DNA from: CAZIHO01 sp964538875
Lineage (GTDB): Bacteria > Pseudomonadota > Gammaproteobacteria > Chromatiales > Chromatiaceae
DNA length: 64,000 nt
Reading direction: 5' to 3'
Assembly (NCBI GenBank): GCA_964538875.1
Contig: CAZIHO010000002.1
Span: forward strand, 1 to 64,000
Under the pieces are notes generated by a model that did no database searches, had not been told where the DNA came from, and was given only the letters and a program-made list of their open reading frames with translations. Below are positions 52,872 through 61,978 of this stretch, one piece after another; within the stretch, counting starts at the first letter, position 1; each line of letters begins with the position of its first letter. A program made the position numbers and the translations under genes.

Positions 52872-55144
52872 GGGAGCCTGGGCTAACGACCCTGGCCCGG
52901 GACGCGGAGCGTCTGCTGGCGGCCGGCGACCACCGGGGTGCGCTCGACCCCCTGCGGGCCTGGTCGCGACTGGCGCCCCGTGATGCCAGGATGCACCTGC
53001 TGATGGGCACCTGTCTCGCCCAGACGGGTCAGCCCAAGGAAGCGATGCGCGCTCTGCGCAAGGCGCTGCAACTGGATCCCGGTTGTCGGCCGGCGCGGCT
53101 CAAGCTAGCGGACCTGCTAGCCGATGCCGGACAGGGGGATCAGGCGCTGGCCTGCTGCACCTATTGCCTAGCCGAGGATCCCCGCAACCCTCAAGCCCTA
53201 ACGCGAGCCATAGCCTTGCTGGAGCAACTGGATCGTCTAGCCGAGGCCTTGCCCCTCCTGGAGCGGGCGCGCCGTCTGCCACCCCAAGATGCCAATTTGG
53301 AAGCTTTTTGCGCCGAGGTGCAGATCAAGGCGGGCGATATTCCGGGGGCCGTCCAAACCTACCAACGCCTGCTCCCGCACGCCCCGCCACCCCGGTTGCT
53401 CAACAACTTAGGGGCCCTATTGCTGCAACTGGACCGGGTGCAGGAAGCCATCCAGGTGCTGACCCAGGCCGTCTCGGCAGGAGCTGCGGGCCTGTCCCTA
53501 TATGGGAACCTGGTCAAGGCGTTGCTGAAGGGCGGCGACGCGCGGTCGGCCCTGGACTGGGCCGGCCAATTTGTGCAGGCGTATCCCGCTGAACCCGAAG
53601 CCCATCTGGCGCTGGCTGTGTGCCAAGCCGCCTTGGGCCGGCTGGGTGCCGCCCGCGAAGCCCAGGAGACGGCGCAAGATTTGAGTCATCGCGCCGCCCT
53701 GCCCGCGACCCTGGATGGGGCGCCAGTCGCCTTACCCCAGGATAGTCGCCGGGACCTCTGGGACCCCCAGGTCGAATATTTCAGTCAGTGGTTCAACCGC
53801 CTAGGGCTGTGCGATTGGTCCGATTATGGAACCCGGCAGGCGGAACTGCTCGCCGCTTGTGGTGGCGATGCAGCCAGGGGTCCCATTCCCCTGGTGCCGG
53901 TCTTCAAAGCGCCGCTCCCTGCCGAGTTAAAGTTGAGGATTGACCGGGCGCGGAGCCGGCGGATCGAGGCCCATGTGGCGGGCTTGGGCTGGCGTGGGGG
54001 ACATCGCCGGGACAGTTGGCGGGGCCAGAGGATCCGGGTGGGTTATATCTCGGCGGACTTCCGGGAACACGCGGTGGGGTTGCTGATTAAGGACCTGTTT
54101 AGCCGTCACGACCGGCGAGGGTTTGAGATTTACGCCTACGACCTCTGGACGGGCCGCAAGGACAAGATCAGCGCTGAAATTGCGCGGGGAGTGGACCGTT
54201 ACCGGGAATTGCAGGGCCAGACCAATGTAGCAGCGGCGCGACGGATTGAGGCGGACAAGATCCAGATCCTGGTGGACCTGATGGGCTACACGGCCCATGG
54301 CCGGCCGGAGATCCTGGCGTTACGGCCGGCGCCGGTGCAGATCAACTACCTGGGCTATCCGGGGAGCCTGGGTGCGGAGTACATGGACTACATCGTAGGG
54401 ACGGAACTCCTGATTCCCCGGGAACACCAAGCCCTGTACGACGAACAGATCATCCGGCTGCCCCACAGCCACAACATTGTGGGCCGCTGGCCGGAGCCTG
54501 GCCGGCGGCCGGACCGGGAAGAGCTGGGATTGCCGGCCGGGGTGCCGGTTGTGGCGGCGTTTGGAGGAGCGGACAAACTCGACCCGGGCGTTTTTGATGT
54601 CTGGATGCGGATCTTGGGCCGGGTGGCGGACAGCCGGTTATGGCTGTACGCCAAGAGTCCGGACATAGAACGCAACCTGAGCCAAGCAGCCGGGTCCCGG
54701 GGGATTGACCCCCGGCGGCTCATATTTGCGTCCCGGGTCGATCCGGACGCCCACCTGGCGCGGCTGGGCGCGGCGGACCTATACCTAGACACCCGGATCT
54801 ACAGCGGCTTTACCACCATTGCCATGGCCCTGTGGGCGGGCCTGCCGGTGCTGAGTTGTCTGGGCGATGGCTACGGGACCCGGATGGGGGCGGTCGCGGT
54901 CCAGGCGGCGGGGCTGGGCGAACTGGTGGTGGACGACTGGCAGGCCTACGAAGACCTGGCGGTGGCGTTGCTGGGGGACCCGGACCGGTTGGCGGGCCTG
55001 CGCCGGCGCTTGGAGACGGACGGGCGGCGATCGCCCCTGTTTGACCAGGCGGGTTATACCCGGCATTTAGAGCAGGCCTACACCCAGGCTTGGGCGCTGT
55101 ATGCGGCGGGGGAGGCCCCTCGCCCGATTTGGATCCCCGCCTGA
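52868..55144 (+). CDS. TPR / glycosyltransferase family 41 protein (OGT/SPINDLY-like), copy 1
   Basis: Residues 1-345 form TPR helices (for example MHLLMGTCLAQTGQPKEAMRALRKALQLDP). Residues 347-758 are a GT41 catalytic domain: RVGYISADFREHAVGLLI with a histidine (His401) matching the conserved OGT His498 region, LVDLMGYTAHGRPEILALRPAPVQ, YLGYPGSLGAEYMDYI, AAFGGADKLDP with Lys570 matching OGT Lys842, and RLIFASRV. The GHTT motif reads GFTT (Phe648) and the following Asp is absent, so the sugar donor may not be UDP-GlcNAc. Family members glycosylate Ser/Thr of proteins, but the target here is unknown. It overlaps the dehydratase stop, and its catalytic half is identical at DNA level to the next gene. 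Confidence 0.88.
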   Translation: MREPGLTTLARDAERLLAAGDHRGALDPLRAWSRLAPRDARMHLLMGTCLAQTGQPKEAMRALRKALQLDPGCRPARLKLADLLADAGQGDQALACCTYCLAEDPRNPQALTRAIALLEQLDRLAEALPLLERARRLPPQDANLEAFCAEVQIKAGDIPGAVQTYQRLLPHAPPPRLLNNLGALLLQLDRVQEAIQVLTQAVSAGAAGLSLYGNLVKALLKGGDARSALDWAGQFVQAYPAEPEAHLALAVCQAALGRLGAAREAQETAQDLSHRAALPATLDGAPVALPQDSRRDLWDPQVEYFSQWFNRLGLCDWSDYGTRQAELLAACGGDAARGPIPLVPVFKAPLPAELKLRIDRARSRRIEAHVAGLGWRGGHRRDSWRGQRIRVGYISADFREHAVGLLIKDLFSRHDRRGFEIYAYDLWTGRKDKISAEIARGVDRYRELQGQTNVAAARRIEADKIQILVDLMGYTAHGRPEILALRPAPVQINYLGYPGSLGAEYMDYIVGTELLIPREHQALYDEQIIRLPHSHNIVGRWPEPGRRPDREELGLPAGVPVVAAFGGADKLDPGVFDVWMRILGRVADSRLWLYAKSPDIERNLSQAAGSRGIDPRRLIFASRVDPDAHLARLGAADLYLDTRIYSGFTTIAMALWAGLPVLSCLGDGYGTRMGAVAVQAAGLGELVVDDWQAYEDLAVALLGDPDRLAGLRRRLETDGRRSPLFDQAGYTRHLEQAYTQAWALYAAGEAPRPIWIPA

Positions 55145-55151
55145 CGGCGGC
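53904..55151 (+). repeat. identical 1,248-bp direct repeat, unit 1
   Basis: This block reappears at 56223-57470, offset 2,319 bp. Every row I compared over the first several hundred bases and the ends was identical, and the two protein halves match residue for residue. The match begins at TCAAAGCGCCG and runs 7 bp past the stop codon (to CGGCGGC), then breaks. Confidence 0.93.
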
Positions 55152-55183
55152 ACATTCTCATCTAACCCATTAAGTCGATTGAA

Positions 55184-57463
55184 ATGCATAACAACCCGAG
55201 GTTCCAGGTCGCGGCTGAGGCGGATCGGCTGTTTTCCGCCGGAGAATACGGGGCTGCCCTGGAGCATTTGGTTTCCTTGGCCCAGGCGGAGCCCAGGAAT
55301 CCCCAGGTATTCCTGATGATCGGCGCTTGCCATACGGCGCTGGATAATTCCCATGAGGCTATCCGAGCCCTGCGCCGCTGCTTAAAGGTGGATCCCCGCT
55401 ATTGGCCAGCGGAATTTAACCTGGGCGACCTGTTGGAACGGCTGGGACGGCTGGACGAGGCCCTCGGCTGTTACCGGCGCTGCCTGAACCTGGAACCCGG
55501 CAACGAAAAAGCGGCGGGCCGGATCGCGGATATTTTGCAACGCAAGAACGGGCCGCCAAGCGCCTTAGAATTTCTTCGTTCCCTGGGCCAATTCCTACCC
55601 GGTAGCGCCCTGCTGCAAGCCAAGTTGGCGGAAGTCCAGGTCGCCAACCAACAGGTGGAGGCGGCGATAACTATTTACCGGGATCTGCTGCGCCAACAGC
55701 CTGGCCAAGTGGAATATCAAAACAATTTGGCCATGCTGTTGGATAGCACGGACCATTACGCCGAGGCAGGGCGCTTATACCGGGAGTGCCTGGCCAGCGG
55801 TCAGGCCGAAAAAATAACCTATGCCAACTATATCGGCTGGCTGCTGCGTCAGGGGAACTTGGACGAAGCCCTAGCTTGGAATGAGCGTCTTGGGCAACGA
55901 TTTCCCGGCTGTTTTGACTATTTCGTTAGCCTAGCCCGAATCCAGGCGGCCCAGGGGCAGTTCCATGAGTCCCAGGCAACATTTGACCAGGCGATTCAGG
56001 CCGATCCCGGGTTAGCAGCGGAACTTCTGGCCGGGCAGGCGGCCGCCGATCGCATCCAGGACGCCTATCCCCGGCGTTGGGACCCGAGGGCCGCCTTGCT
56101 CTTCCAGGGCTTGGACCGGTTGCGCGTTTGTTGTTGGGAGGGTTACTCCCAGTGGCGTGCCCATCTGGAACAGGGGATTCGAGAAGCGGCCAGCGATGCC
56201 GAGATGCCGGACTACTCGACTCTCAAAGCGCCGCTCCCTGCCGAGTTAAAGTTGAGGATTGACCGGGCGCGGAGCCGGCGGATCGAGGCCCATGTGGCGG
56301 GCTTGGGCTGGCGTGGGGGACATCGCCGGGACAGTTGGCGGGGCCAGAGGATCCGGGTGGGTTATATCTCGGCGGACTTCCGGGAACACGCGGTGGGGTT
56401 GCTGATTAAGGACCTGTTTAGCCGTCACGACCGGCGAGGGTTTGAGATTTACGCCTACGACCTCTGGACGGGCCGCAAGGACAAGATCAGCGCTGAAATT
56501 GCGCGGGGAGTGGACCGTTACCGGGAATTGCAGGGCCAGACCAATGTAGCAGCGGCGCGACGGATTGAGGCGGACAAGATCCAGATCCTGGTGGACCTGA
56601 TGGGCTACACGGCCCATGGCCGGCCGGAGATCCTGGCGTTACGGCCGGCGCCGGTGCAGATCAACTACCTGGGCTATCCGGGGAGCCTGGGTGCGGAGTA
56701 CATGGACTACATCGTAGGGACGGAACTCCTGATTCCCCGGGAACACCAAGCCCTGTACGACGAACAGATCATCCGGCTGCCCCACAGCCACAACATTGTG
56801 GGCCGCTGGCCGGAGCCTGGCCGGCGGCCGGACCGGGAAGAGCTGGGATTGCCGGCCGGGGTGCCGGTTGTGGCGGCGTTTGGAGGAGCGGACAAACTCG
56901 ACCCGGGCGTTTTTGATGTCTGGATGCGGATCTTGGGCCGGGTGGCGGACAGCCGGTTATGGCTGTACGCCAAGAGTCCGGACATAGAACGCAACCTGAG
57001 CCAAGCAGCCGGGTCCCGGGGGATTGACCCCCGGCGGCTCATATTTGCGTCCCGGGTCGATCCGGACGCCCACCTGGCGCGGCTGGGCGCGGCGGACCTA
57101 TACCTAGACACCCGGATCTACAGCGGCTTTACCACCATTGCCATGGCCCTGTGGGCGGGCCTGCCGGTGCTGAGTTGTCTGGGCGATGGCTACGGGACCC
57201 GGATGGGGGCGGTCGCGGTCCAGGCGGCGGGGCTGGGCGAACTGGTGGTGGACGACTGGCAGGCCTACGAAGACCTGGCGGTGGCGTTGCTGGGGGACCC
57301 GGACCGGTTGGCGGGCCTGCGCCGGCGCTTGGAGACGGACGGGCGGCGATCGCCCCTGTTTGACCAGGCGGGTTATACCCGGCATTTAGAGCAGGCCTAC
57401 ACCCAGGCTTGGGCGCTGTATGCGGCGGGGGAGGCCCCTCGCCCGATTTGGATCCCCGCCTGA
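55184..57463 (+). CDS. TPR / glycosyltransferase family 41 protein (OGT/SPINDLY-like), copy 2
   Basis: A 759-residue paralogue of the upstream gene. The TPR half (residues 1-346) aligns only loosely with copy 1: both open with an A-D/E-R-L-x-AG-x-x-GAL pattern, but most positions differ. Residues 348-759 are identical, including His402, Lys571 and the altered GFTT motif (Phe649). TPR regions of GT41 enzymes select protein targets, so the pair may modify different substrates with one chemistry. It begins 39 bp after copy 1 and ends 24 bp before gspE, so it is probably in the same transcript as the type II secretion genes. Confidence 0.88.
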   Translation: MHNNPRFQVAAEADRLFSAGEYGAALEHLVSLAQAEPRNPQVFLMIGACHTALDNSHEAIRALRRCLKVDPRYWPAEFNLGDLLERLGRLDEALGCYRRCLNLEPGNEKAAGRIADILQRKNGPPSALEFLRSLGQFLPGSALLQAKLAEVQVANQQVEAAITIYRDLLRQQPGQVEYQNNLAMLLDSTDHYAEAGRLYRECLASGQAEKITYANYIGWLLRQGNLDEALAWNERLGQRFPGCFDYFVSLARIQAAQGQFHESQATFDQAIQADPGLAAELLAGQAAADRIQDAYPRRWDPRAALLFQGLDRLRVCCWEGYSQWRAHLEQGIREAASDAEMPDYSTLKAPLPAELKLRIDRARSRRIEAHVAGLGWRGGHRRDSWRGQRIRVGYISADFREHAVGLLIKDLFSRHDRRGFEIYAYDLWTGRKDKISAEIARGVDRYRELQGQTNVAAARRIEADKIQILVDLMGYTAHGRPEILALRPAPVQINYLGYPGSLGAEYMDYIVGTELLIPREHQALYDEQIIRLPHSHNIVGRWPEPGRRPDREELGLPAGVPVVAAFGGADKLDPGVFDVWMRILGRVADSRLWLYAKSPDIERNLSQAAGSRGIDPRRLIFASRVDPDAHLARLGAADLYLDTRIYSGFTTIAMALWAGLPVLSCLGDGYGTRMGAVAVQAAGLGELVVDDWQAYEDLAVALLGDPDRLAGLRRRLETDGRRSPLFDQAGYTRHLEQAYTQAWALYAAGEAPRPIWIPA

Positions 57464-57470
57464 CGGCGGC
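56223..57470 (+). repeat. identical 1,248-bp direct repeat, unit 2
   Basis: Second copy of the catalytic-half block described at 53904-55151. It ends 7 bp beyond the stop of the second glycosyltransferase and 17 bp before gspE. Confidence 0.93.
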
Positions 57471-57487
57471 GATTGGGAGAACAAGGC

Positions 57488-59239
57488 ATGGCGACGGCGG
57501 AGGTTCGAAAAGATGCCGGGGCGGACGATCAGGAACTTGGCGCGTTGCTGGAAATCAGCAACCGGATCGCCCGCTACCTGGTGAGTCACGGCCGGCTCAG
57601 CGAAGTGGATCTGGCCCGGGGGCGGCGGTTGTCTGAGGAAAACGGCGAACCCGTGCACCGGTTGCTGCTGCGCTTAGGGCTGGTGTCGGAGCGGGATCTG
57701 GCCCAAGCCCTGGCGGAAACCCTTGGCCTGCGCCTGGCCACGGCGGAAGACTATCCGCCCACGCCCAGCCTGGAGCCCGCCATCAGCCTGAGGTTTATGA
57801 AGGACGCCCATTTGGTGCCCCTGCGCCAGGACGAGGAAGGTTTGGTGGTTGCGCTGGCGGATCCCACCGATGCTTACCCGGCCCAGGCCGCCACCCTCGC
57901 CACCGGACTGCCGGCGCGGGTGCTGGTGGGGTTGCCCGGCGATATCGACGCCGCCATCGAACGCCTGTATGGCGAGGGCCGCAGCGCCATGGGTAACATC
58001 GTGGACCGCCTGGATGGCGCGGACTCCGAGGCGGAGGAGGACATCGAACACCTCAAGGACCTGGCCAGCGAGGCGCCGGTGATCCGGCTGGTAAATCTGC
58101 TGATTCAGCGGGCGGTGGAGAACCGGGCCTCGGACATTCACATCGAACCATTCGAGGACAGCCTCAAGGTCCGCTACCGGGTGGATGGAGTACTGCACGA
58201 GGTGGAAGCGCCGCCGGCCCGCTCCACCGCCGCGGTCATGTCCCGCATCAAGATCATGGCCAAGTTGAACATCGCCGAACGCCGTCTGCCCCAGGATGGG
58301 CGCATTCCCCTGCGGGTGCAGGGCAAGGAATTGGACCTGCGCGTATCCACGGTACCGACCCTGTACGGGGAAAGTTTGGTGATGCGCCTGCTGGACAAGG
58401 AGAGTGTGCGCTTCGACTTCGGAGCCCTGGGCTTCGACGGTATGCCCCGGGACCGGCTGTTGAAAATCCTGGACATGCCCCATGGCATCGTGCTGGTCAC
58501 CGGACCCACCGGCTCGGGCAAAAGTACTACCCTGTACACGGGTTTGAGCCGCCTCAATACCGCCGAGCGCAAGATCATCACGGTAGAGGATCCGGTGGAG
58601 TACCAGTTGAATGGCATCAACCAGATCCAGGTCAAGCCCCAAATCGGCCTCAATTTCGCCGGCGCTCTACGCTCCATCGTCCGCCAGGACCCGGACGTCA
58701 TCATGGTCGGCGAGATGCGGGACCTGGAAACGGCCCGCATCGCGGTTCAGTCCGCCCTGACCGGCCACCTGGTGTTGTCCACCCTGCATACCAACAACGC
58801 CGCTGGCGGCGTGACCCGCATGTTAGACATGGGCGTGGATGACTATCTATTGACCTCCACGGTCAATGGCATCGTGGGTCAGCGCCTGGTGCGACGGCTT
58901 TGCAATAGCTGCCGGGAGCCCTATGTTCCCTTGCCCGAGGTAGCGGCGGAACTGGCAAGCATACCCGGGGTGCCGGATGGCGAACGCCTGCTATACAACG
59001 CCAAGGGCTGCGAGCAGTGTGGCCCGACCGGCTATCATGGGCGGCTGGTCATCGCCGAGGTGCTGTTGATGTCCGACCCCCTTCGGCAAGCGGTATTGCG
59101 GCACGCCACCGCCGGCGAAATCCAACGCCAAGCCCAGGCGGAAGGTATGGCAACCATGTACCAGGATGGGATGCGCAAGGCGTTGTCCGGCCTGACGACC
59201 ATCGAGGAAGTGCTGCGCGTAAGTCAGCAGGAGGCTTGA
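57488..59239 (+). CDS. gspE: type II secretion ATPase GspE
   Basis: Cytoplasmic ATPase that drives pseudopilus assembly. The 583 residues have an N-terminal T2SSE domain (about 20-150), Walker A GPTGSGKST starting at residue 339, the Asp box VEDPVEYQLNGINQIQV, the Walker B region DPDVIMVGEMRDLETA, the His box TGHLVLSTLHTNNA, and a zinc tetracysteine motif (Cys472, Cys475, Cys508, Cys511). I start at ATG 57488, with GGGAG upstream, rather than TTG 57473. The linked gspF-K pseudopilin genes identify it as GspE rather than a second PilB. Confidence 0.95.
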   Translation: MATAEVRKDAGADDQELGALLEISNRIARYLVSHGRLSEVDLARGRRLSEENGEPVHRLLLRLGLVSERDLAQALAETLGLRLATAEDYPPTPSLEPAISLRFMKDAHLVPLRQDEEGLVVALADPTDAYPAQAATLATGLPARVLVGLPGDIDAAIERLYGEGRSAMGNIVDRLDGADSEAEEDIEHLKDLASEAPVIRLVNLLIQRAVENRASDIHIEPFEDSLKVRYRVDGVLHEVEAPPARSTAAVMSRIKIMAKLNIAERRLPQDGRIPLRVQGKELDLRVSTVPTLYGESLVMRLLDKESVRFDFGALGFDGMPRDRLLKILDMPHGIVLVTGPTGSGKSTTLYTGLSRLNTAERKIITVEDPVEYQLNGINQIQVKPQIGLNFAGALRSIVRQDPDVIMVGEMRDLETARIAVQSALTGHLVLSTLHTNNAAGGVTRMLDMGVDDYLLTSTVNGIVGQRLVRRLCNSCREPYVPLPEVAAELASIPGVPDGERLLYNAKGCEQCGPTGYHGRLVIAEVLLMSDPLRQAVLRHATAGEIQRQAQAEGMATMYQDGMRKALSGLTTIEEVLRVSQQEA

Positions 59240-59299
59240 ATGGCGGCCTACCTTGTAGCGGCCGGGCAACTCATGCGACCGGATTGGGAACCCTAAAAA

Positions 59300-60508
59300 A
59301 TGCCCTTATTCGTTTTCAAGGGCGTCCGGGTGGACGGCCAGGTTCAGGAAGGGGAGTTAGAGGCCGCCGATGAAGCGGCGGTGGTGGCCGCCCTGCAAAA
59401 GGAGGGGCTGATCCCCATCAAGGTGCGTCCGGCCGGAGGTGTGTCCGGTTTGTTGGGCCAGTACCGGCGCCGCCGGATCAGCGACCAGGATGTGCGCCTG
59501 ATTACCCGGGAACTGGCGACTCTGCTGGAAGCGGGTATGCCCCTGGACCGGGGTTTGCAGACCCTGATCGAGCTCACCGAGGATCCGCCGCTGCACCAGT
59601 TGTTGACCGACATCCAGGAGCGGGTGCGGGGCGGTCATAGTCTGTCCAAGGCCCTGGAAGACCAGCGCGGTACTTTTTCCGCCCTGTACGTCAACATGGT
59701 GCGGGCCGGCGAGGCCAGCGGGTCCTTGGAAGCGGTGTTGAGCCGTCTGGCGGATTATCTGGAGCGGGCTGGCGATCTGAAGGAGACCGTCAAGTCGGCC
59801 CTGATTTACCCGGCCATCCTGTTGGTGGTGGCCAGCTTGTCCGTGATTCTGTTGCTGGTGTTCGTGGTGCCCCAGTTCACCCAAATGTTTGCCGACATGG
59901 GGGCGGCGCTGCCCCTGCCGACCCAGATTGTGATCGGCTTGGGGGATCTGTTCCGGGGTTACTGGTGGGCCATCTTGGCGGTCATCACTCTGACCACGGC
60001 GACGCTGCTCAAGCAACTGGAGCGGCCGGAATTTCGGGAGCGCTGGGACCGGCGGGTGTTGTCCCTGCCCCTGTTTGGGGACCTGATCTGGAAGATGGAG
60101 ACGGCCCGTTTCTGCAATACCCTGTCCACTCTGCTGGAAAACGGCATGCCGTTGCTGGGTGCCCTGGCGCTGGCCAAGGATGTGGTCGCCAATCGCAAGA
60201 TTCACGGCCAATTGGAGAAGATCGGCGAGGCCCTGAAACGGGGCAAGGGCTTGGCGGGTCCCCTGAGCGAGGAGGGGGTGTTTCCCAAGCTGGCCCTGCA
60301 AATGATCCGGGTCGGGGAGGAATCCGGCGCTCTGGATCCCATGCTGGGCAAGGTGGCGGTGCAGTACGACCGGGAGACCCGGGCCACGGTACAACGCCTG
60401 TTGACCTTGCTGGAGCCAATCCTGATTATTGGCATGGGAGTGGTGGTGGCCGGGATCATCATTTCCATTCTGATGGCCATTCTGGGTGCCAATAAGCTGT
60501 TGTTCTGA
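59300..60508 (+). CDS. gspF: type II secretion inner-membrane platform protein GspF
   Basis: Polytopic protein interacting with GspE and GspL. The 402 residues contain two T2SF domains (VRLITRELATLLEAGMPLDRGLQTL and RFCNTLSTLLENGMPLLGALALAKD) with three membrane helices (AILLVVASLSVILLLVFVVPQ, YWWAILAVITLTTATLL, PILIIGMGVVVAGIIISILMAIL). Length and layout are standard. It lies 60 bp after gspE. It is clearly distinct from the pilC product encoded at 40.5 kb. Confidence 0.95.
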   Translation: MPLFVFKGVRVDGQVQEGELEAADEAAVVAALQKEGLIPIKVRPAGGVSGLLGQYRRRRISDQDVRLITRELATLLEAGMPLDRGLQTLIELTEDPPLHQLLTDIQERVRGGHSLSKALEDQRGTFSALYVNMVRAGEASGSLEAVLSRLADYLERAGDLKETVKSALIYPAILLVVASLSVILLLVFVVPQFTQMFADMGAALPLPTQIVIGLGDLFRGYWWAILAVITLTTATLLKQLERPEFRERWDRRVLSLPLFGDLIWKMETARFCNTLSTLLENGMPLLGALALAKDVVANRKIHGQLEKIGEALKRGKGLAGPLSEEGVFPKLALQMIRVGEESGALDPMLGKVAVQYDRETRATVQRLLTLLEPILIIGMGVVVAGIIISILMAILGANKLLF

Positions 60509-60623
60509 CGCAAGCTGGCACCGGCCGGGAACTTTTTCCAGGTGGCGGGTTCTCCGGATTGGGTATGCCGGACCCCCGGCCGCCAACTTTCAACGCACAG
60601 CCCATTTATCAAGGTAGGTAGAT

Positions 60624-61055
60624 ATGAACAAGTTCGGCCGCCGCCGTCGTGGAACTGGCTTTACCCTGATCGAGTTGCTGGTGGTGCTCACCATCCTGGG
60701 TCTATTGGCCGGGTTGGTGGGTCCCCAAATCTGGGGTGCCTTGGGCGGGTCGAAGCGCAAGACTGCCAAGATCCAAATTGAAGAATTCAGCTCCGCCTTG
60801 GATCTCTATCGCCTGGACGTGGGGCGCTATCCCAACAGCAGCGAAGGCCTGCGCGCCCTGGTGGAGCGGCCAGGTAGCGCTAGCAATTGGAACGGACCAT
60901 ACCTTAAGAAAAAACAAGTTCCGAAAGACCCCTGGGATAATGAATATCAATACCGGGCGCCCGGCGAACACGCCCCCTTTGACATGATCTCCCTCGGCGC
61001 GGATCACGCGGTCGGCGGAACGGGCGAAAACGAAGACGTGGTGAGCTGGAACTAA
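60624..61055 (+). CDS. gspG: major pseudopilin GspG
   Basis: Main subunit of the type II pseudopilus. A basic leader ending in glycine (MNKFGRRRRGTG) precedes FTLIELLVVLTILGLLAGLVGPQ, with Glu5 of the mature protein conserved. The C-terminal domain has GRYPNSSEGLRALVERP, YLKKKQVPKDPWDNEYQY and SLGADHAVGGTGENEDVVSWN with the calcium-binding loop. The 143-residue length is normal. Cleavage would be by PilD (39.5 kb). AAGGTAGG precedes the ATG. Confidence 0.97.
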   Translation: MNKFGRRRRGTGFTLIELLVVLTILGLLAGLVGPQIWGALGGSKRKTAKIQIEEFSSALDLYRLDVGRYPNSSEGLRALVERPGSASNWNGPYLKKKQVPKDPWDNEYQYRAPGEHAPFDMISLGADHAVGGTGENEDVVSWN

Positions 61056-61065
61056 CGGAATTCCG

Positions 61066-61560
61066 ATGAGGCCGCTCCCGCACTGCCGCTGCCAAGACCG
61101 GTCCCGCTGGCCAGCGGGTTTCACCCTGTTGGAGCTAGTAGTGGTGCTGGTCATCGCCGGACTGCTCATGGCGGTGGTGCCCCCCATGCTGTCCGCCGCC
61201 ATGCCGGGATTACAGCTCAAGGGGGCGGCCCGTCAACTGGCGTCCGGTCTGCGTTATGCCAGGGAGCGGGCCATTGCCGGGCGGGTGGAAACCACCGTGT
61301 CGGTCAACGTGGAAAGCCGGGAAATCCGGGTGAGCGGCCAGCCCCGGCCGATTGAGGTCGCCAAGGCGCTGGAAATCGGTCTGTTTACCGCCGAGAGCGA
61401 ATTGGAGGGGCCGGGCCACGGCAATATCCGTTTCTACCCGGATGGCAGTTCCACCGGCGGACGGGTTTCCCTGACCTATGGCGACAGCGGCTTTGAAGTG
61501 GACGTGGACTGGTTGACCGGGCGGGTGGAGATTCTCAATGGAGCCGGTGGCCGTGGCTAA
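61066..61560 (+). CDS. gspH: minor pseudopilin GspH
   Basis: Minor pseudopilin of 164 residues. The leader MRPLPHCRCQDRSRWPAG, unusually with two cysteines, ends at glycine before FTLLELVVVLVIAGLLMAVVPPML with Glu5. The soluble part shows the GspH pattern LASGLRYARERAIAGRVETTVSVNVESREI and the C-terminal GWxxGRVEIL-like LTGRVEILNGAGG. It overlaps gspI by 23 bp. Confidence 0.92.
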   Translation: MRPLPHCRCQDRSRWPAGFTLLELVVVLVIAGLLMAVVPPMLSAAMPGLQLKGAARQLASGLRYARERAIAGRVETTVSVNVESREIRVSGQPRPIEVAKALEIGLFTAESELEGPGHGNIRFYPDGSSTGGRVSLTYGDSGFEVDVDWLTGRVEILNGAGGRG

Positions 61561-61978
61561 CCCCGGCCGTCCAGGGTCCGGCGGACCGGCGGCCAGCCGG
61601 GGCTTTTCCCTGCTGGAGGTCCTGGTGGCCTTTTCGGTGTTGGCCCTGTCCATCGGTGTCTTGATGCAGGTTTTTTCCGGCAGCCTACGTAATCTGGCGG
61701 TGATGGACGGCTATTCGGACGCAGTGGAAATCGCCGATGGACGCATGGCCTTGGTAGGGAATGAGGTGCCAGCCCAACCGGGTTACTACGAGGGCACCGA
61801 GGGCGGATATCGCTGGTCGATCACCCTCAACCCCATCCAATTGGCGGAACTGCCAGCTCTGCAGAACAATCTCGCCCTGCTGCATGTGGCGGTGCGGGTG
61901 CAATGGGCGTCCGGGGACGGCGACCGTTCCTTTGAATTGGAATCCCTGCGGTTCCAAACCCAACAGGCGGGCGGCTGA
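61538..61978 (+). CDS. gspI: minor pseudopilin GspI
   Basis: Initiator minor pseudopilin (146 residues). A long leader of about 22 residues precedes FSLLEVLVAFSVLALSIGVLMQVFSGSLRNL, with Glu5 after the cleavage site. The soluble part includes MALVGNEV, GGYRWSITLNP and VRVQWASGDGDRSFELESLRF, as in GspI. It overlaps gspH by 23 bp and abuts gspJ. Confidence 0.92.
   Translation: MEPVAVANPGRPGSGGPAASRGFSLLEVLVAFSVLALSIGVLMQVFSGSLRNLAVMDGYSDAVEIADGRMALVGNEVPAQPGYYEGTEGGYRWSITLNPIQLAELPALQNNLALLHVAVRVQWASGDGDRSFELESLRFQTQQAGG

Noticed and set aside
53904..57470. insertion sequence or transposon as the cause of the 1.25-kb repeat
   Set aside because: The repeat is a coding catalytic domain in direct orientation, without terminal inverted repeats or transposase, and its start is inside a reading frame.
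59357..60586. 409-residue minus-strand frame across gspF
   Set aside because: Antisense shadow of gspF, Gln/His-rich and without recognisable motifs.
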